In this document: piece by piece, positions 7,477-15,835 of the stretch
Numbering within the stretch: position 1 is the first letter of the stretch
How the letters are laid out: every line of letters begins with the position of its first letter
Source of the DNA: Nioella aestuarii
GTDB lineage: Bacteria; Pseudomonadota; Alphaproteobacteria; Rhodobacterales; Rhodobacteraceae
Length of the DNA stretch: 64,000 nucleotides
Assembly: GCF_050896395.1 (NCBI RefSeq)
Contig: NZ_JBPBBA010000020.1
Span: forward strand, 6,098-70,097
Reading direction: 5' to 3'
Translations under genes and position numbers: made by a program
The notes under the pieces: generated by a model
Databases searched by the model: none
What the model was told of the DNA's origin: nothing
The model's input: the letters and a program-made list of their open reading frames with translations, nothing else

Positions 7477-8781
7477 TTATGCCGCCGGTTTGCGGCGTTG
7501 TTTGTTGCGGCGGGCCTGACGTGGCTTGGCCGGGGCCGGGGCCTGGCCTTGGCCGTGGCCCTGGCCACCACCGCCACCACCGGACCGGCGGCGACGCTGA
7601 CCTTGGCCACCGCCACCACCCCCGCGCTTGGGCTTTTCGACCTTCACCTCTTCGGGCTTGCGGCCGCTGCCAACCGGGATCGAAACCTTCATCACTTTCT
7701 CGATTTGGTTCAGCAGACCAACCTCTTCAGCGCAACAAAAGGCAATCGCCTCGCCATCGCGGCCCGCACGCGCGGTGCGGCCGATGCGGTGGACATAGTT
7801 GTCGGGCACTTCCGGCAGGTCGTAGTTATAGACGGTGCGCACATCGGGAATGTCGATTCCGCGTGCCGCCACATCCGTGGCGACGAGGATCTTCACCTGG
7901 CCGTCCTTGAACGCCTTGATGGCACGGTCGCGCTGGCCCTGGCTCTTGTTGCCATGAATGGACGCGGCGTCGAACCCGTCGGCAACCAGCCCCTTCATCA
8001 GCTTTTCGGCGCCATGCTTGGTGCGTGAAAATACAAGGCTCAGCGTATCAGGATGGCGGCGCAGAAGCTCTCGCAGCATGGCGGGCTTTTCGCTTTTGGC
8101 AACAAAATGCACGCATTGCGTAACCTTGTCTGCGGCTTTGCCAGGGGGCGAGACCTGCACCCGGCGCGGATTGGTCAGATAGGTGCGTGACAGTTCTTCC
8201 ATCTGTTTGGGCATGGTGGCCGAAAACAGCATGGTCTGGCGGGGCGTTCCCAGTTCCGGCGCAATCCGACGCAGCGCGTGAATAAAGCCGAGGTCCAGCA
8301 TCTGATCGGCTTCGTCCAGCACAAGGAACTGCGCAAGGTCCAGCCGCACGGCGCGGCGGTCCATCAGGTCGATCAGTCGACCGGGGGTCGCGACCAGAAT
8401 GTCAGTGCCGCGCTCAAGGAACCGCATCTGCACATTGATCGACTGTCCGCCAACGACGGTGCCGACGCGCAGATGAGAGCCCTTCACATAAGCGCGCAGG
8501 TTTTCCGCGATCTGGTTAGTCAGCTCGCGCGTTGGCGCGAGGATCAGCGCCTTGACGGACTTGGGTTCACGCTTGCCCTGATGGGTTAGCAGGTGTTCCA
8601 CCAGTGGCAGTCCAAAGGCAGCCGTCTTGCCGGTGCCGGTCTGGGCAAGGCCCATAATGTCGTGACCCGCCAGCGCCAGCGGGATCGCCTGGTTCTGAAT
8701 CGGGGTGGGGCTGTCGTAGCCCGCGGATTTTACTGCAGCCAGCAGTGTCGGCGAGAGGCCGAGCATATCAAAATCGAACAC
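7477..8781 (-). CDS. DEAD-box ATP-dependent RNA helicase (RhlE-like)
   Basis: I place the start at GTG 8781, giving 434 residues beginning VFDFDMLGLSPTLL; it is preceded by GGAAAGGAAA. The open frame continues to 8979, but the extra 66 residues do not look like helicase sequence. Motifs appear in order: Q motif (PTPIQ), Walker A AQTGTGKT, PTRELT, DEAD, SAT, and HRIGRTARAG. The C-terminus is a low-complexity tail rich in Gly, Arg and Gln (about the last 55 residues), ending in a basic patch that probably binds RNA. RhlE-type helicases remodel rRNA or mRNA, often in the cold. Its leader of over 300 bp is compatible with cold-shock control, but no specific element is recognisable. Confidence 0.93.
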   Translation of the reverse strand: MFDFDMLGLSPTLLAAVKSAGYDSPTPIQNQAIPLALAGHDIMGLAQTGTGKTAAFGLPLVEHLLTHQGKREPKSVKALILAPTRELTNQIAENLRAYVKGSHLRVGTVVGGQSINVQMRFLERGTDILVATPGRLIDLMDRRAVRLDLAQFLVLDEADQMLDLGFIHALRRIAPELGTPRQTMLFSATMPKQMEELSRTYLTNPRRVQVSPPGKAADKVTQCVHFVAKSEKPAMLRELLRRHPDTLSLVFSRTKHGAEKLMKGLVADGFDAASIHGNKSQGQRDRAIKAFKDGQVKILVATDVAARGIDIPDVRTVYNYDLPEVPDNYVHRIGRTARAGRDGEAIAFCCAEEVGLLNQIEKVMKVSIPVGSGRKPEEVKVEKPKRGGGGGGQGQRRRRSGGGGGGQGHGQGQAPAPAKPRQARRNKQRRKPAA

Positions 8782-9108
8782 GTTTTTCCTTTCCGGCGCG
8801 GTGTCGCGCACGGGTGAATACAGATCATCGCTCCCGAGAATCGGGAACAGCGAGGGTGCGGTCAGGCGCTCTGCGAAACGGGCGGATCCCATTGAACCGG
8901 CCGGACCGTCAGACCCTGCGTGATGGGGACTGGAAGATAGGGTTGCCCTGAGCCATTGGCGCATCTGCGCAGGCTTCACTGCTCACGCGGCAGAAAGGCA
9001 TGGGTGTCACATGTTCGCAATTGCAGCATAAGTCAAGCCTGTTGCCCCTTTTGATTCCCTCAGGCTTGCGTTATGTGCGCCGCTGTTCCCAGCAAAGAGG
9101 ACAAGATC
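8782..9108. other. Divergent 327-bp region between the helicase and asd genes
   Basis: Holds the promoters of two divergent genes. On the helicase side it may encode an N-terminal extension if a start upstream of GTG 8781 is used (frame open to 8979). A small inverted repeat (CTCCCGA / TCGGGA around 8830) is visible. No other gene is seen. Confidence 0.45.
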
Positions 9109-10131
9109 ATGGGCTACAGAGTTGCCGTTGTCGGCGCCACGGGAAACGTGGGCCGCGAAATGCTGAACATCCTGGCCGAGCGCCAGTTCCCTGTGGACGA
9201 ACTTGCCGCACTGGCATCGCGTCGTTCGCTTGGGACCGAGTGCAGCTTCGGTGACAAGACTATCAAGACTCAGGATCTGGATACATTCGACTTCACCGGA
9301 TGGGATATTGCGCTGTTCGCCATCGGCTCGGACGCGACCAAGACCTATGCCCCCAAGGCTGCCAAGGCGGGCTGCATCGTCATCGATAACAGCTCGCTCT
9401 ACCGTTACGACCCAGAGATTCCGCTGGTTGTTCCGGAAGTGAACCCCGAAGCGGTTGAGATGTATAAGAACAAGAACATCATCGCGAACCCCAACTGCTC
9501 GACTGCGCAGATGGTGGTGGCGCTGAAGCCGTTGCATGACCGTGCGCGGATCAAGCGGGTGGTGGTCAGCACCTATCAATCAGTGTCCGGCACCGGCAAA
9601 GACGCGATTGACGAGCTGTGGGACCAGACCAAGGGCATGTATGTGCCGGGTCAGGAAGTGGCCCCCAAGGTTTACCCCAAGCAGATCGCCTTCAACGTGA
9701 TTCCGCATATCGACGTCTTCATGGAGGACGGCTCGACCAAGGAAGAGTGGAAGATGGTGGCCGAAACCAAAAAGATCGTGGACCCCTCGATCAAGGTCAC
9801 GGCAACCTGCGTGCGGGTGCCGGTTTTTGTGGGCCACTCGGAAGCGATCAACATCGAGTTCGAAGAGTTCATTGACGAGGATGAAGTCCGCGACATCCTG
9901 CGCGAGGCGCCTGGTATCCTGGTCGTCGACAAGCGCGAGGCTGGCGGCTACGTGACCCCGGTGGAATGCGTTGGCGACTACGCCACGTTCATCAGCCGCA
10001 TCCGTCAGGACAGCACCATCGAGAACGGCATCAACCTGTGGTGCGTGTCGGACAACCTGCGCAAGGGCGCGGCGTTGAACGCCGTGCAGATCGCCGAAAC
10101 GCTCGGCAATCGGGTGCTGAAAAAGGGCTGA
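9109..10131 (+). CDS. asd: Aspartate-semialdehyde dehydrogenase
   Basis: A 340-residue enzyme converting aspartyl-4-phosphate to aspartate semialdehyde with NADPH, at the branch to lysine/diaminopimelate, threonine and methionine. The NADP-binding VVGATGNVG lies at residues 7-15, the catalytic Cys is C130 in NPNCSTAQM, and the substrate-binding RVPVFVGHSEA region contains the general-base His. I chose ATG 9109, which directly begins the MGYRVAVVGA strand and has an AGAGGA ribosome site, over an upstream in-frame ATG at 9073. A strong terminator follows. Confidence 0.97.
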   Translation: MGYRVAVVGATGNVGREMLNILAERQFPVDELAALASRRSLGTECSFGDKTIKTQDLDTFDFTGWDIALFAIGSDATKTYAPKAAKAGCIVIDNSSLYRYDPEIPLVVPEVNPEAVEMYKNKNIIANPNCSTAQMVVALKPLHDRARIKRVVVSTYQSVSGTGKDAIDELWDQTKGMYVPGQEVAPKVYPKQIAFNVIPHIDVFMEDGSTKEEWKMVAETKKIVDPSIKVTATCVRVPVFVGHSEAINIEFEEFIDEDEVRDILREAPGILVVDKREAGGYVTPVECVGDYATFISRIRQDSTIENGINLWCVSDNLRKGAALNAVQIAETLGNRVLKKG

Positions 10132-10167
10132 TCCGAAAGCTCGCTTGACGATTCGATGAAGAAGATG

Positions 10168-10201
10168 AACCCTTCCTGACATCCGAGCAGGAAGGGTTTT
10201 T
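10168..10201 (+). terminator. Terminator of asd, whose 3' arm carries the next gene's ribosome site
   Basis: An 11-bp perfect stem (AACCCTTCCTG 10168-10178, CAGGAAGGGTT 10188-10198) is followed by a T run. The downstream ATG is at 10204, and the only good Shine-Dalgarno (GGAAGG, 10190-10195) lies inside the stem. Transcripts reading through asd would hide this site. Confidence 0.85.
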
Positions 10202-10203
10202 CA

Positions 10204-11829
10204 ATGAGATTTCATATATTTGCGGTTGGTGTTTTGACGGTAGGCATGGCCCATGCCGAAGACATTCCAGTGCGCGCCGACGTGACCCACGCCACGATCT
10301 ATGGCGGCGCGGCAGAGGTGACGCGACAGGCATCGGTGACGGTTCCCGCAGGTGCGCATCGGCTGTTGGTGCCGGTACCACAATACATGCAGGACGCGGG
10401 CGTCGTCAGCGCCGCGCTGTCCGACGGCACCCCGCTTGGCCCGGTGCGCACGGACCCAACCCCCGGTTTCGAGGATGGCCAGTTCGACACGCCAGCACAG
10501 GCCGCCCTGCGCGCCCGGATCGAGGTGCTGGAGGCCGAGATTGAAGAGGCAGAGGATCAGCTTGCACATATCGAAGCCGGGCTTGGCACCATCGCCCTGC
10601 AGCGCCGCTATCTGGAAAGCTATGCGTCCAGCGGCTCGGGCGAGGTGACGGCCCCGGATGAGATCGGCGCCGTGCTAAGCGTCTTGGGACAGCAGATGGA
10701 GGAGCTGACGACGGAGCTGCTGGAAGGCGAGCACCAGCAGGATGAGCAGCTCGCCACAATCGCTGAATTGCAGGCAGACCTAAGCGATGCCGAGGCGGAG
10801 TTGCGCGCGCTTTTTCCCCTGGGTGCGGACAGCATCGCTTTGGCGATCCCGATTGAGGTGACGGAAGCAGCCGATCTGGCGGTCAATCTTACTTACCTAG
10901 CCACTGGCCTGGGCTGGCACATGACCTATACCGCAAGATTATCGACCGGGGATGGCGCGCTAACGCTGGCGCGCACCGCGCGGCTGGAAAGCTATTTGCC
11001 TGACCGGTGGGAACAGGTTGCCTTGACACTGTCGGGCGAAGAATGGGGACAGGTTCTGGACATGACAGGCGTGCGGCCTTCGCTCGCCCGCATCGAAGAG
11101 GAACGGCCTCCAGAAATCTTTCAGGATCGAGTTGCTGGCGGCGCTTTTGTTGAGCCCGTCCTGGAACCTGTGATCATAACCGAGGAAAGCGCAACGTTCG
11201 AAAGCTTCGGCTTGTCGTTCAACGCTGAGATTGCCGAGCCACAGACGCTTGGGCAAGGGGGTGAAACACTTGTGCCGTTCGATACGCTCAGCTTCGACGC
11301 TGAGATCACCATCGAAGCCAATCCGCGCCGTGACGATACGGCCTTCCTGATCGCACGGGCCGAGAACACGACCGGCCAGCCGCTGATCCCCGGTGACATG
11401 GCCGTTTACCGCGACGCAGCGTTTCTGGCGGATGAATACATGGACACCATCCCCCCCGGCGGCGAGGTGGAGCTGCCCTTCGGATCGGTCGATCACCTGC
11501 AACTCTTCTGGCGCGACCTGTCGCGGAACGAAGGGGATGAGGGATTCTTCAACCGGTCCAACGTGCAGCGGCAGGTGGTGGAATTTGGCGTGACCAATGT
11601 CTCGGACCAGCCGGAAGATGTGCGCATTCTCTATGCCGTGCCCTACACCGAACAAGACGATCTGGAACTGGATCTGACCCTCTCCATCGCGCCAAGCGAG
11701 GAAAATCTCGACGGGCGGCGGGGCATTCACGCATGGGATTTGACCGTCGCCCCAGGTGAAACCCGCACGATCCGTATGGAGGCGGAGATGTCCTGGCCCG
11801 AGGGCTATGACCTCTACTGGCGTCCGTAA
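10204..11829 (+). CDS. MuiA-like exported protein (DUF4140/DUF4139)
   Basis: A 541-residue protein with a short signal peptide (MRFHIFAVGVLTVGMAHA) and predicted cleavage near residue 18. The N-terminal DUF4140-type domain covers about 20-115 (DVTHATIYGGAAEVTR). A coiled coil follows at about 100-200, rich in Glu, Leu and Gln, and a long beta-rich DUF4139 domain runs to the end. Relatives are called mucoidy inhibitor MuiA, but the biochemical role is unknown; an envelope or periplasmic function is likely. It is monocistronic on the plus strand and convergent with the bicarbonate operon. The start codon lies just after the asd terminator. Confidence 0.8.
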   Translation: MRFHIFAVGVLTVGMAHAEDIPVRADVTHATIYGGAAEVTRQASVTVPAGAHRLLVPVPQYMQDAGVVSAALSDGTPLGPVRTDPTPGFEDGQFDTPAQAALRARIEVLEAEIEEAEDQLAHIEAGLGTIALQRRYLESYASSGSGEVTAPDEIGAVLSVLGQQMEELTTELLEGEHQQDEQLATIAELQADLSDAEAELRALFPLGADSIALAIPIEVTEAADLAVNLTYLATGLGWHMTYTARLSTGDGALTLARTARLESYLPDRWEQVALTLSGEEWGQVLDMTGVRPSLARIEEERPPEIFQDRVAGGAFVEPVLEPVIITEESATFESFGLSFNAEIAEPQTLGQGGETLVPFDTLSFDAEITIEANPRRDDTAFLIARAENTTGQPLIPGDMAVYRDAAFLADEYMDTIPPGGEVELPFGSVDHLQLFWRDLSRNEGDEGFFNRSNVQRQVVEFGVTNVSDQPEDVRILYAVPYTEQDDLELDLTLSIAPSEENLDGRRGIHAWDLTVAPGETRTIRMEAEMSWPEGYDLYWRP

Positions 11830-11845
11830 GTGAAGGGGCCGGGCG

Positions 11846-12157
11846 TCAGAACCGCTCGGCCCGCAGCACTTCGCAATCTGTGACGCTCACCACGCCGATA
11901 TGGCGTTCGACAACGGCGAAGGCGGCATCTAGCAGCGCGTCCAGCCGTTCCGGCTTGATGATGCAGACAACAGCCAGCATTCCACCTGCGCGGCTGACCT
12001 GTCCTGCGCGGCTCCATTCCCCTGACCGGCCAGAGCCACCCTTGACGGGCAGAATGGTGTAGCCCGTCACATCGGCTTTGCGCAGCGCTTCGGTCAGGCG
12101 GCGCTCCATCATCGCTTCGATGATGATCTCAACACGTTTTGCCTTGTGGGTCTGCAT
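11846..12157 (-). CDS. sbtB: SbtB-like PII-family protein
   Basis: A 103-residue ferredoxin-like PII protein (KRVEIIIEAMMERRLTEALRKADVTGYTILPVKGG), with a Gly/Ser-rich T-loop region around residues 38-56 and a second beta strand pair VVCIIKPERLD. It begins 3 bp after the sbtA stop. In cyanobacteria SbtB binds adenine nucleotides, including cAMP, and inhibits or locks the SbtA bicarbonate transporter. I do not see the C-terminal Cys pair of the redox loop found in some cyanobacterial SbtB proteins. It is probably a cytosolic regulator of the adjacent transporter. Confidence 0.85.
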   Translation of the reverse strand: MQTHKAKRVEIIIEAMMERRLTEALRKADVTGYTILPVKGGSGRSGEWSRAGQVSRAGGMLAVVCIIKPERLDALLDAAFAVVERHIGVVSVTDCEVLRAERF

Positions 12158-12160
12158 GGG

Positions 12161-13147
12161 TCAGCCTCCGGTCACGGTGCGGGCAATGGCCAGGTAGATC
12201 GGGATGCCCAAGGTCAGGTTGAAGGGGAAGGTGACGCCAAGCGATAGCGTCAGGTAGATGGACGGGTTCGCCTCTGGCAGGGCCACGCGCATAGCCGCGG
12301 GCACCGCGATATAGGAGGCCGAGGCCGACAGCACCATGAACAGCGCCACGCCTCCCGCCGACAAGCCGATCAGCATCCCGGCGGCAAGGCCGAAGACGCT
12401 GCCAACCAGCGGCATGACGATCCCAAAGGCCAAAAGGCCGGGTCGCAGAACCCCTGCCGCACTGCGCAAGCCGCGCCCGGCAACCAGCCCCATATCCAGC
12501 AGGAACAGGCACAGAACCCCTTGGAACGGCGCCACGATAAAGCTTTCGATCCGGGCCAGACCGTCCGCCCCCGTGATTACCCCGATCAGGAAAGACCCGA
12601 TCAGCAGGACGATGGAGCCATTGAGCAGGATTTCCCGCAGCAGCTCTCCATCCATCTCTTCGCTATTCGACTTGTCACCGTAGCGCGCGATCAGCCAAAG
12701 GGCGGCCAGGATGGCGGGGGCCTCCATCGCGGCGGCAACAGCGACCATGAACCCCTCTCCCGCCAGCCCTGCCGAGTCGAGCACCGAAGTGCCAGCCACG
12801 AAGGTGACGATGGAAATCGACCCGTAATGTGCGGCGACAGCAGCGGCGTTGGTGACGTCCAATCCCGACATGACGCGCAGCAATGCAAAAGCTACCAGCG
12901 GCAGAACGAACGACAAGATCACGCCCGCAACGAGCGACAGGATCAACGTCGTATCCACCCCGTGCGAGGCCACGCTGGCCCCGCCCTTGAAGCCGATGGC
13001 AAAGAGCAGATAGAGCGACATGGCCTTGGCCACAGCCTCTGGCACTGTCAGGTCGGATTTGGCGTATGCCGCCGCAAATCCAAGCACAAAAAACAGGATG
13101 ATTGGCGACAACAGGTTCTCTGCCGCCAGAGAAAGTATTTGGTCCAT
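12161..13147 (-). CDS. sbtA: SbtA-type sodium-dependent bicarbonate transporter
   Basis: A 328-residue integral membrane protein (DUF897 family) with about ten hydrophobic helices in two inverted halves. The repeated pattern is visible in FVLGFAAAYAKSDL early and in the second half FGIVMPLVGSVFGLAAGM. SbtA takes up bicarbonate with sodium across the inner membrane. Family length is usually 320-370, so it is complete. It lies 58 bp downstream of a beta-carbonic anhydrase gene and 3 bp upstream of sbtB, making a three-gene unit read right to left. Other ion specificities are possible for non-cyanobacterial members, but the partners argue for bicarbonate. Confidence 0.88.
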   Translation of the reverse strand: MDQILSLAAENLLSPIILFFVLGFAAAYAKSDLTVPEAVAKAMSLYLLFAIGFKGGASVASHGVDTTLILSLVAGVILSFVLPLVAFALLRVMSGLDVTNAAAVAAHYGSISIVTFVAGTSVLDSAGLAGEGFMVAVAAAMEAPAILAALWLIARYGDKSNSEEMDGELLREILLNGSIVLLIGSFLIGVITGADGLARIESFIVAPFQGVLCLFLLDMGLVAGRGLRSAAGVLRPGLLAFGIVMPLVGSVFGLAAGMLIGLSAGGVALFMVLSASASYIAVPAAMRVALPEANPSIYLTLSLGVTFPFNLTLGIPIYLAIARTVTGG

Positions 13148-13205
13148 TTCGTCCCCGTGTTCCGATTGGTCTTTCAGGTCCCAGCTGGAACGAATCCGAA
13201 ATACC

Positions 13206-13856
13206 CTACACTTTCACAAAGGAATTAACGTCCGAATCATACATTTCCAAGGCCCCAGATGCGATTTCGTTCCATAGGCCATGCAAGGAGAGACGCCCAT
13301 CCTCGACGGCCTGGGCCACGAAGGGGAAGGTCATAAGGTTGGCCAGAGACACCAGGACCGAGCGCTGTTCCAACGCCCGCTGACGTTCGTGTTCGTCGGT
13401 GATGCTTGCGGTTTCTTCGCAGGCGGGGCGCAGGATATCCATCCAGCGGCCGACGAAGCTGGTGGGCTTTTCCAGTTCCGGCGCGTTGCCAGAAACCATC
13501 TGGATGCAGCCGCTCACGCCGCCACAATTGGAATGGCCCAGAACCATGATGTTGGAAACATTCAGCGCCGTGACCGCATATTCGACTGCCGCAGAGGTGC
13601 CGTGATGATCGCCATCCGGCGTATAGGGAGGCACGAGATTGGCGATATTGCGATGAATGAAGAACTCGCCCGATTCTGCCCCGAAGATAGAGGTCACGTG
13701 AACCCGGCTGTCGCAGCAGGAAATCACCATGGCGCGCGGACGTTGACCTTCTTCTGCAAGACGCCGGAACCAAGCTTGGTTCTCTGCGTATTCCGTTGCT
13801 TTCCAGCTGTGGTAGCGCCGCGTCAGGTATGTCGGCAGGAGGGAAACATATTCCAT
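13206..13856 (-). CDS. Beta-class carbonic anhydrase
   Basis: A 216-residue zinc enzyme interconverting CO2 and bicarbonate. Ligand motifs are C47 with the D49/R51 dyad in CCDSR, and H108 and C111 in HSNCGG. No signal peptide is seen, so it is cytosolic. ATG 13856 has a strong upstream GGAGG on its strand. It leads the operon with sbtA and sbtB. It could supply bicarbonate to carboxylases or balance transported bicarbonate; the window has no RuBisCO or carboxysome genes, so anaplerotic or biosynthetic use is more likely than CO2 fixation, though the rest of the genome is unseen. Confidence 0.95.
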   Translation of the reverse strand: MEYVSLLPTYLTRRYHSWKATEYAENQAWFRRLAEEGQRPRAMVISCCDSRVHVTSIFGAESGEFFIHRNIANLVPPYTPDGDHHGTSAAVEYAVTALNVSNIMVLGHSNCGGVSGCIQMVSGNAPELEKPTSFVGRWMDILRPACEETASITDEHERQRALEQRSVLVSLANLMTFPFVAQAVEDGRLSLHGLWNEIASGALEMYDSDVNSFVKV

Positions 13857-13999
13857 TTAGCGTCCTCTGTCGTCGCGTCGACCCTGATAGGGCGCATTCC
13901 TCGAAAGTTCGAGCTATTTTTTGGTCGCAGGCATAACGGATTCTTCAGCAAGCCGGGGCAAAGTCCGCGCTATCCGTGGGGGCGGAAGTGGAGTGAGTG

Positions 14000-14383
14000 A
14001 TGGAGCAGGACGTAAGATTTTTGCGACCGGAGGAACCGGCACGGTTCAATCCCGAACGGCTGGAGCGGCTCTGCGATGAGATCGGAGAGATCCGGGCAGA
14101 ACACGAAGTTGCCAGTGCGTTGCAGACGATCAACGCGCATCTGCAGGACATTCGCAGAATTCATCCGGTCCAGGATGGGTCGGACCTGGCAGGCCCTGCC
14201 CGCCATCTGGCGGCGGCATCGGACCGGATCGGGATGGCAACGCTGGCACGGGTGGCGCGCGACGTGCTGGCCTGTGTGGCGACGGGCGATGTGGTGGCGC
14301 TGGCCTCGACTCATGCGCGCCTCGTACGTGTAGGGGAAAGATCCATCCACGCAATCTGGGACTTGGAGGATGTATCGGGCTGA
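14000..14383 (+). CDS. Small helical protein of unknown function
   Basis: A 127-residue, mostly helical protein beginning MEQDVRFLRPEEPARFNPERLERLCDEIGEI at ATG 14000 (a GTG three bases earlier is possible), behind GGAGTGAG. No signal peptide or membrane helix is seen. The central helices (SALQTINAHLQDIRRI, PARHLAAASDRIGMATLARVARDVLACV) resemble four-helix bundles such as Hpt-like domains, but no phosphorylatable His motif is convincing. It precedes the aminopeptidase gene by about 60 bp in the same direction. I have no functional assignment. Confidence 0.65.
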   Translation: MEQDVRFLRPEEPARFNPERLERLCDEIGEIRAEHEVASALQTINAHLQDIRRIHPVQDGSDLAGPARHLAAASDRIGMATLARVARDVLACVATGDVVALASTHARLVRVGERSIHAIWDLEDVSG

Positions 14384-14440
14384 TCCGCCTTGCAGCCACG
14401 GCCCGTCACGCTAGGCTGTTGCAAGCCATTTTTGTGACGG

Positions 14441-15835
14441 ATGACCATGGACAGACGCTTTTCCCCCGCCGATCCCGGCGCAATCCCCGTAACCTGCATC
14501 TCCCCCGATGCTTTGGAGGGGGCGCTTGACGCTCTGCCTGCAGCACAAGCCGCTTGGGCGCGGTCCACGGGCTTTGCAGCGTCGCTTGCTGAGCCTTGTG
14601 TTCTGCCAGATCCCGAAGGCGGGATCGCTCGCGTCCTGCTTGGGCTTGGGACGGACGCGGCAAGAGCACGCAAGCGCTTTGCAATCGGCGCAGCGTTGGC
14701 CGCTTTGCCAGAGGGCACCTACCGCCTTGTAGACGGCCTGCCAGAGACTGAACGCGAAGAGGCCGCGCTTGGCTGGCTGCTGTCCGGCTATCGCTTTGGT
14801 CGCTACAAGGATGCCCTCACCCCCAAAGCACAACTGGTCGCACCAGAGGGGCTTGATACCGCCGCGCTTGAAAACATCGCAGCGGGAGAGGCGCTGACAC
14901 GCGACCTGATCAACACCCCCGCAAACGATATGGGCCCCGATCAGTTGGAAGCTGCAGCGCGAGATCTGGCAGAGGGGTTCGGAGCGTCTGTTTCCGTCAT
15001 CAAGGGCGATGACCTGCTGACGGGCAATCTCCCGATGATTCACGCCGTCGGCCGTGCCGCCGCGCAGGCCCCGCGGCTGATCGAGATGACATGGGGCAGC
15101 GAAGGCCCTCAGCTGACTCTGGTCGGCAAGGGGGTTTGTTTTGACACAGGCGGGCTGAACCTGAAACTCGGCGCCTCCATGGGGCTGATGAAGAAGGACA
15201 TGGGTGGTTCGGCCACCGTACTTGGGCTGGCACGCATGATCATGGGGGCCGGTCTGGACATGCGGTTGCGCGTCCTGATCCCCGCAGTGGAAAACGCTGT
15301 GGCGGGCAATGCCTTTCGCCCCGGTGACATCCTGACCGCGCGCAACGGTCTGACCGTCGAGATCAACAACACCGATGCAGAGGGGCGCCTGGTGCTGGCC
15401 GATACGCTGTCGCTGGCCAGTGAAACACCCCCCGATCTTCTGATCTGCATGGCCACGCTGACCGGGGCCGCGCGGGTTGCCGTGGGCCCGGATATCGCTC
15501 CGTTCTATACCGATGACGATGGCTTTGCCGGGGCACTGTCCGCCGCCGCCATCCGCGTGTCGGACCCGGTTTGGCGGATGCCGTTTCATGCGCCCTACGA
15601 GTCGATGATCGAACCCGGCATCGCTGATCTGGACAATGCCCCCAAGGGTGGATTTGCCGGGTCCATCACCGCCGCGCTGTTCCTGCGACGCTTCGCAAAG
15701 GACGCGCCTCGCTTTGCCCATTTTGACATTTACGGCTGGCAACCCGCAGATGCCCCTGCCCGCCCCAAGGGCGGCGTCGGTCAGGCCGCGCGGGCGATCT
15801 TTTCCGCTTTGCCCGAGGTTTTGAGCAATGACTGA
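14441..15835 (+). CDS. Leucyl aminopeptidase family M17 peptidase
   Basis: A 464-residue M17 metallopeptidase. The catalytic domain shows GKGVCFDTGGLNLK, MKKDMGGSATVLG and NTDAEGRLVLADTL, which hold the two-metal ligands and the catalytic Lys and Arg; the N-terminal third is the variable macro-like domain. It removes N-terminal residues from peptides in the cytosol. The start at ATG 14441 could instead be the Met two codons on. Its last codons overlap the next gene by 8 bp, so it forms an operon with the NlpC/P60 hydrolase, and the two could act in turn on murein or other peptides. Confidence 0.92.
   Translation: MTMDRRFSPADPGAIPVTCISPDALEGALDALPAAQAAWARSTGFAASLAEPCVLPDPEGGIARVLLGLGTDAARARKRFAIGAALAALPEGTYRLVDGLPETEREEAALGWLLSGYRFGRYKDALTPKAQLVAPEGLDTAALENIAAGEALTRDLINTPANDMGPDQLEAAARDLAEGFGASVSVIKGDDLLTGNLPMIHAVGRAAAQAPRLIEMTWGSEGPQLTLVGKGVCFDTGGLNLKLGASMGLMKKDMGGSATVLGLARMIMGAGLDMRLRVLIPAVENAVAGNAFRPGDILTARNGLTVEINNTDAEGRLVLADTLSLASETPPDLLICMATLTGAARVAVGPDIAPFYTDDDGFAGALSAAAIRVSDPVWRMPFHAPYESMIEPGIADLDNAPKGGFAGSITAALFLRRFAKDAPRFAHFDIYGWQPADAPARPKGGVGQAARAIFSALPEVLSND

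Noticed and set aside
8782..8979. N-terminal extension of the DEAD-box helicase
   Set aside because: The extra 66 residues are Ser/Pro/Arg-rich and unlike relatives. GTG 8781 has a good ribosome site directly before the family-like start.
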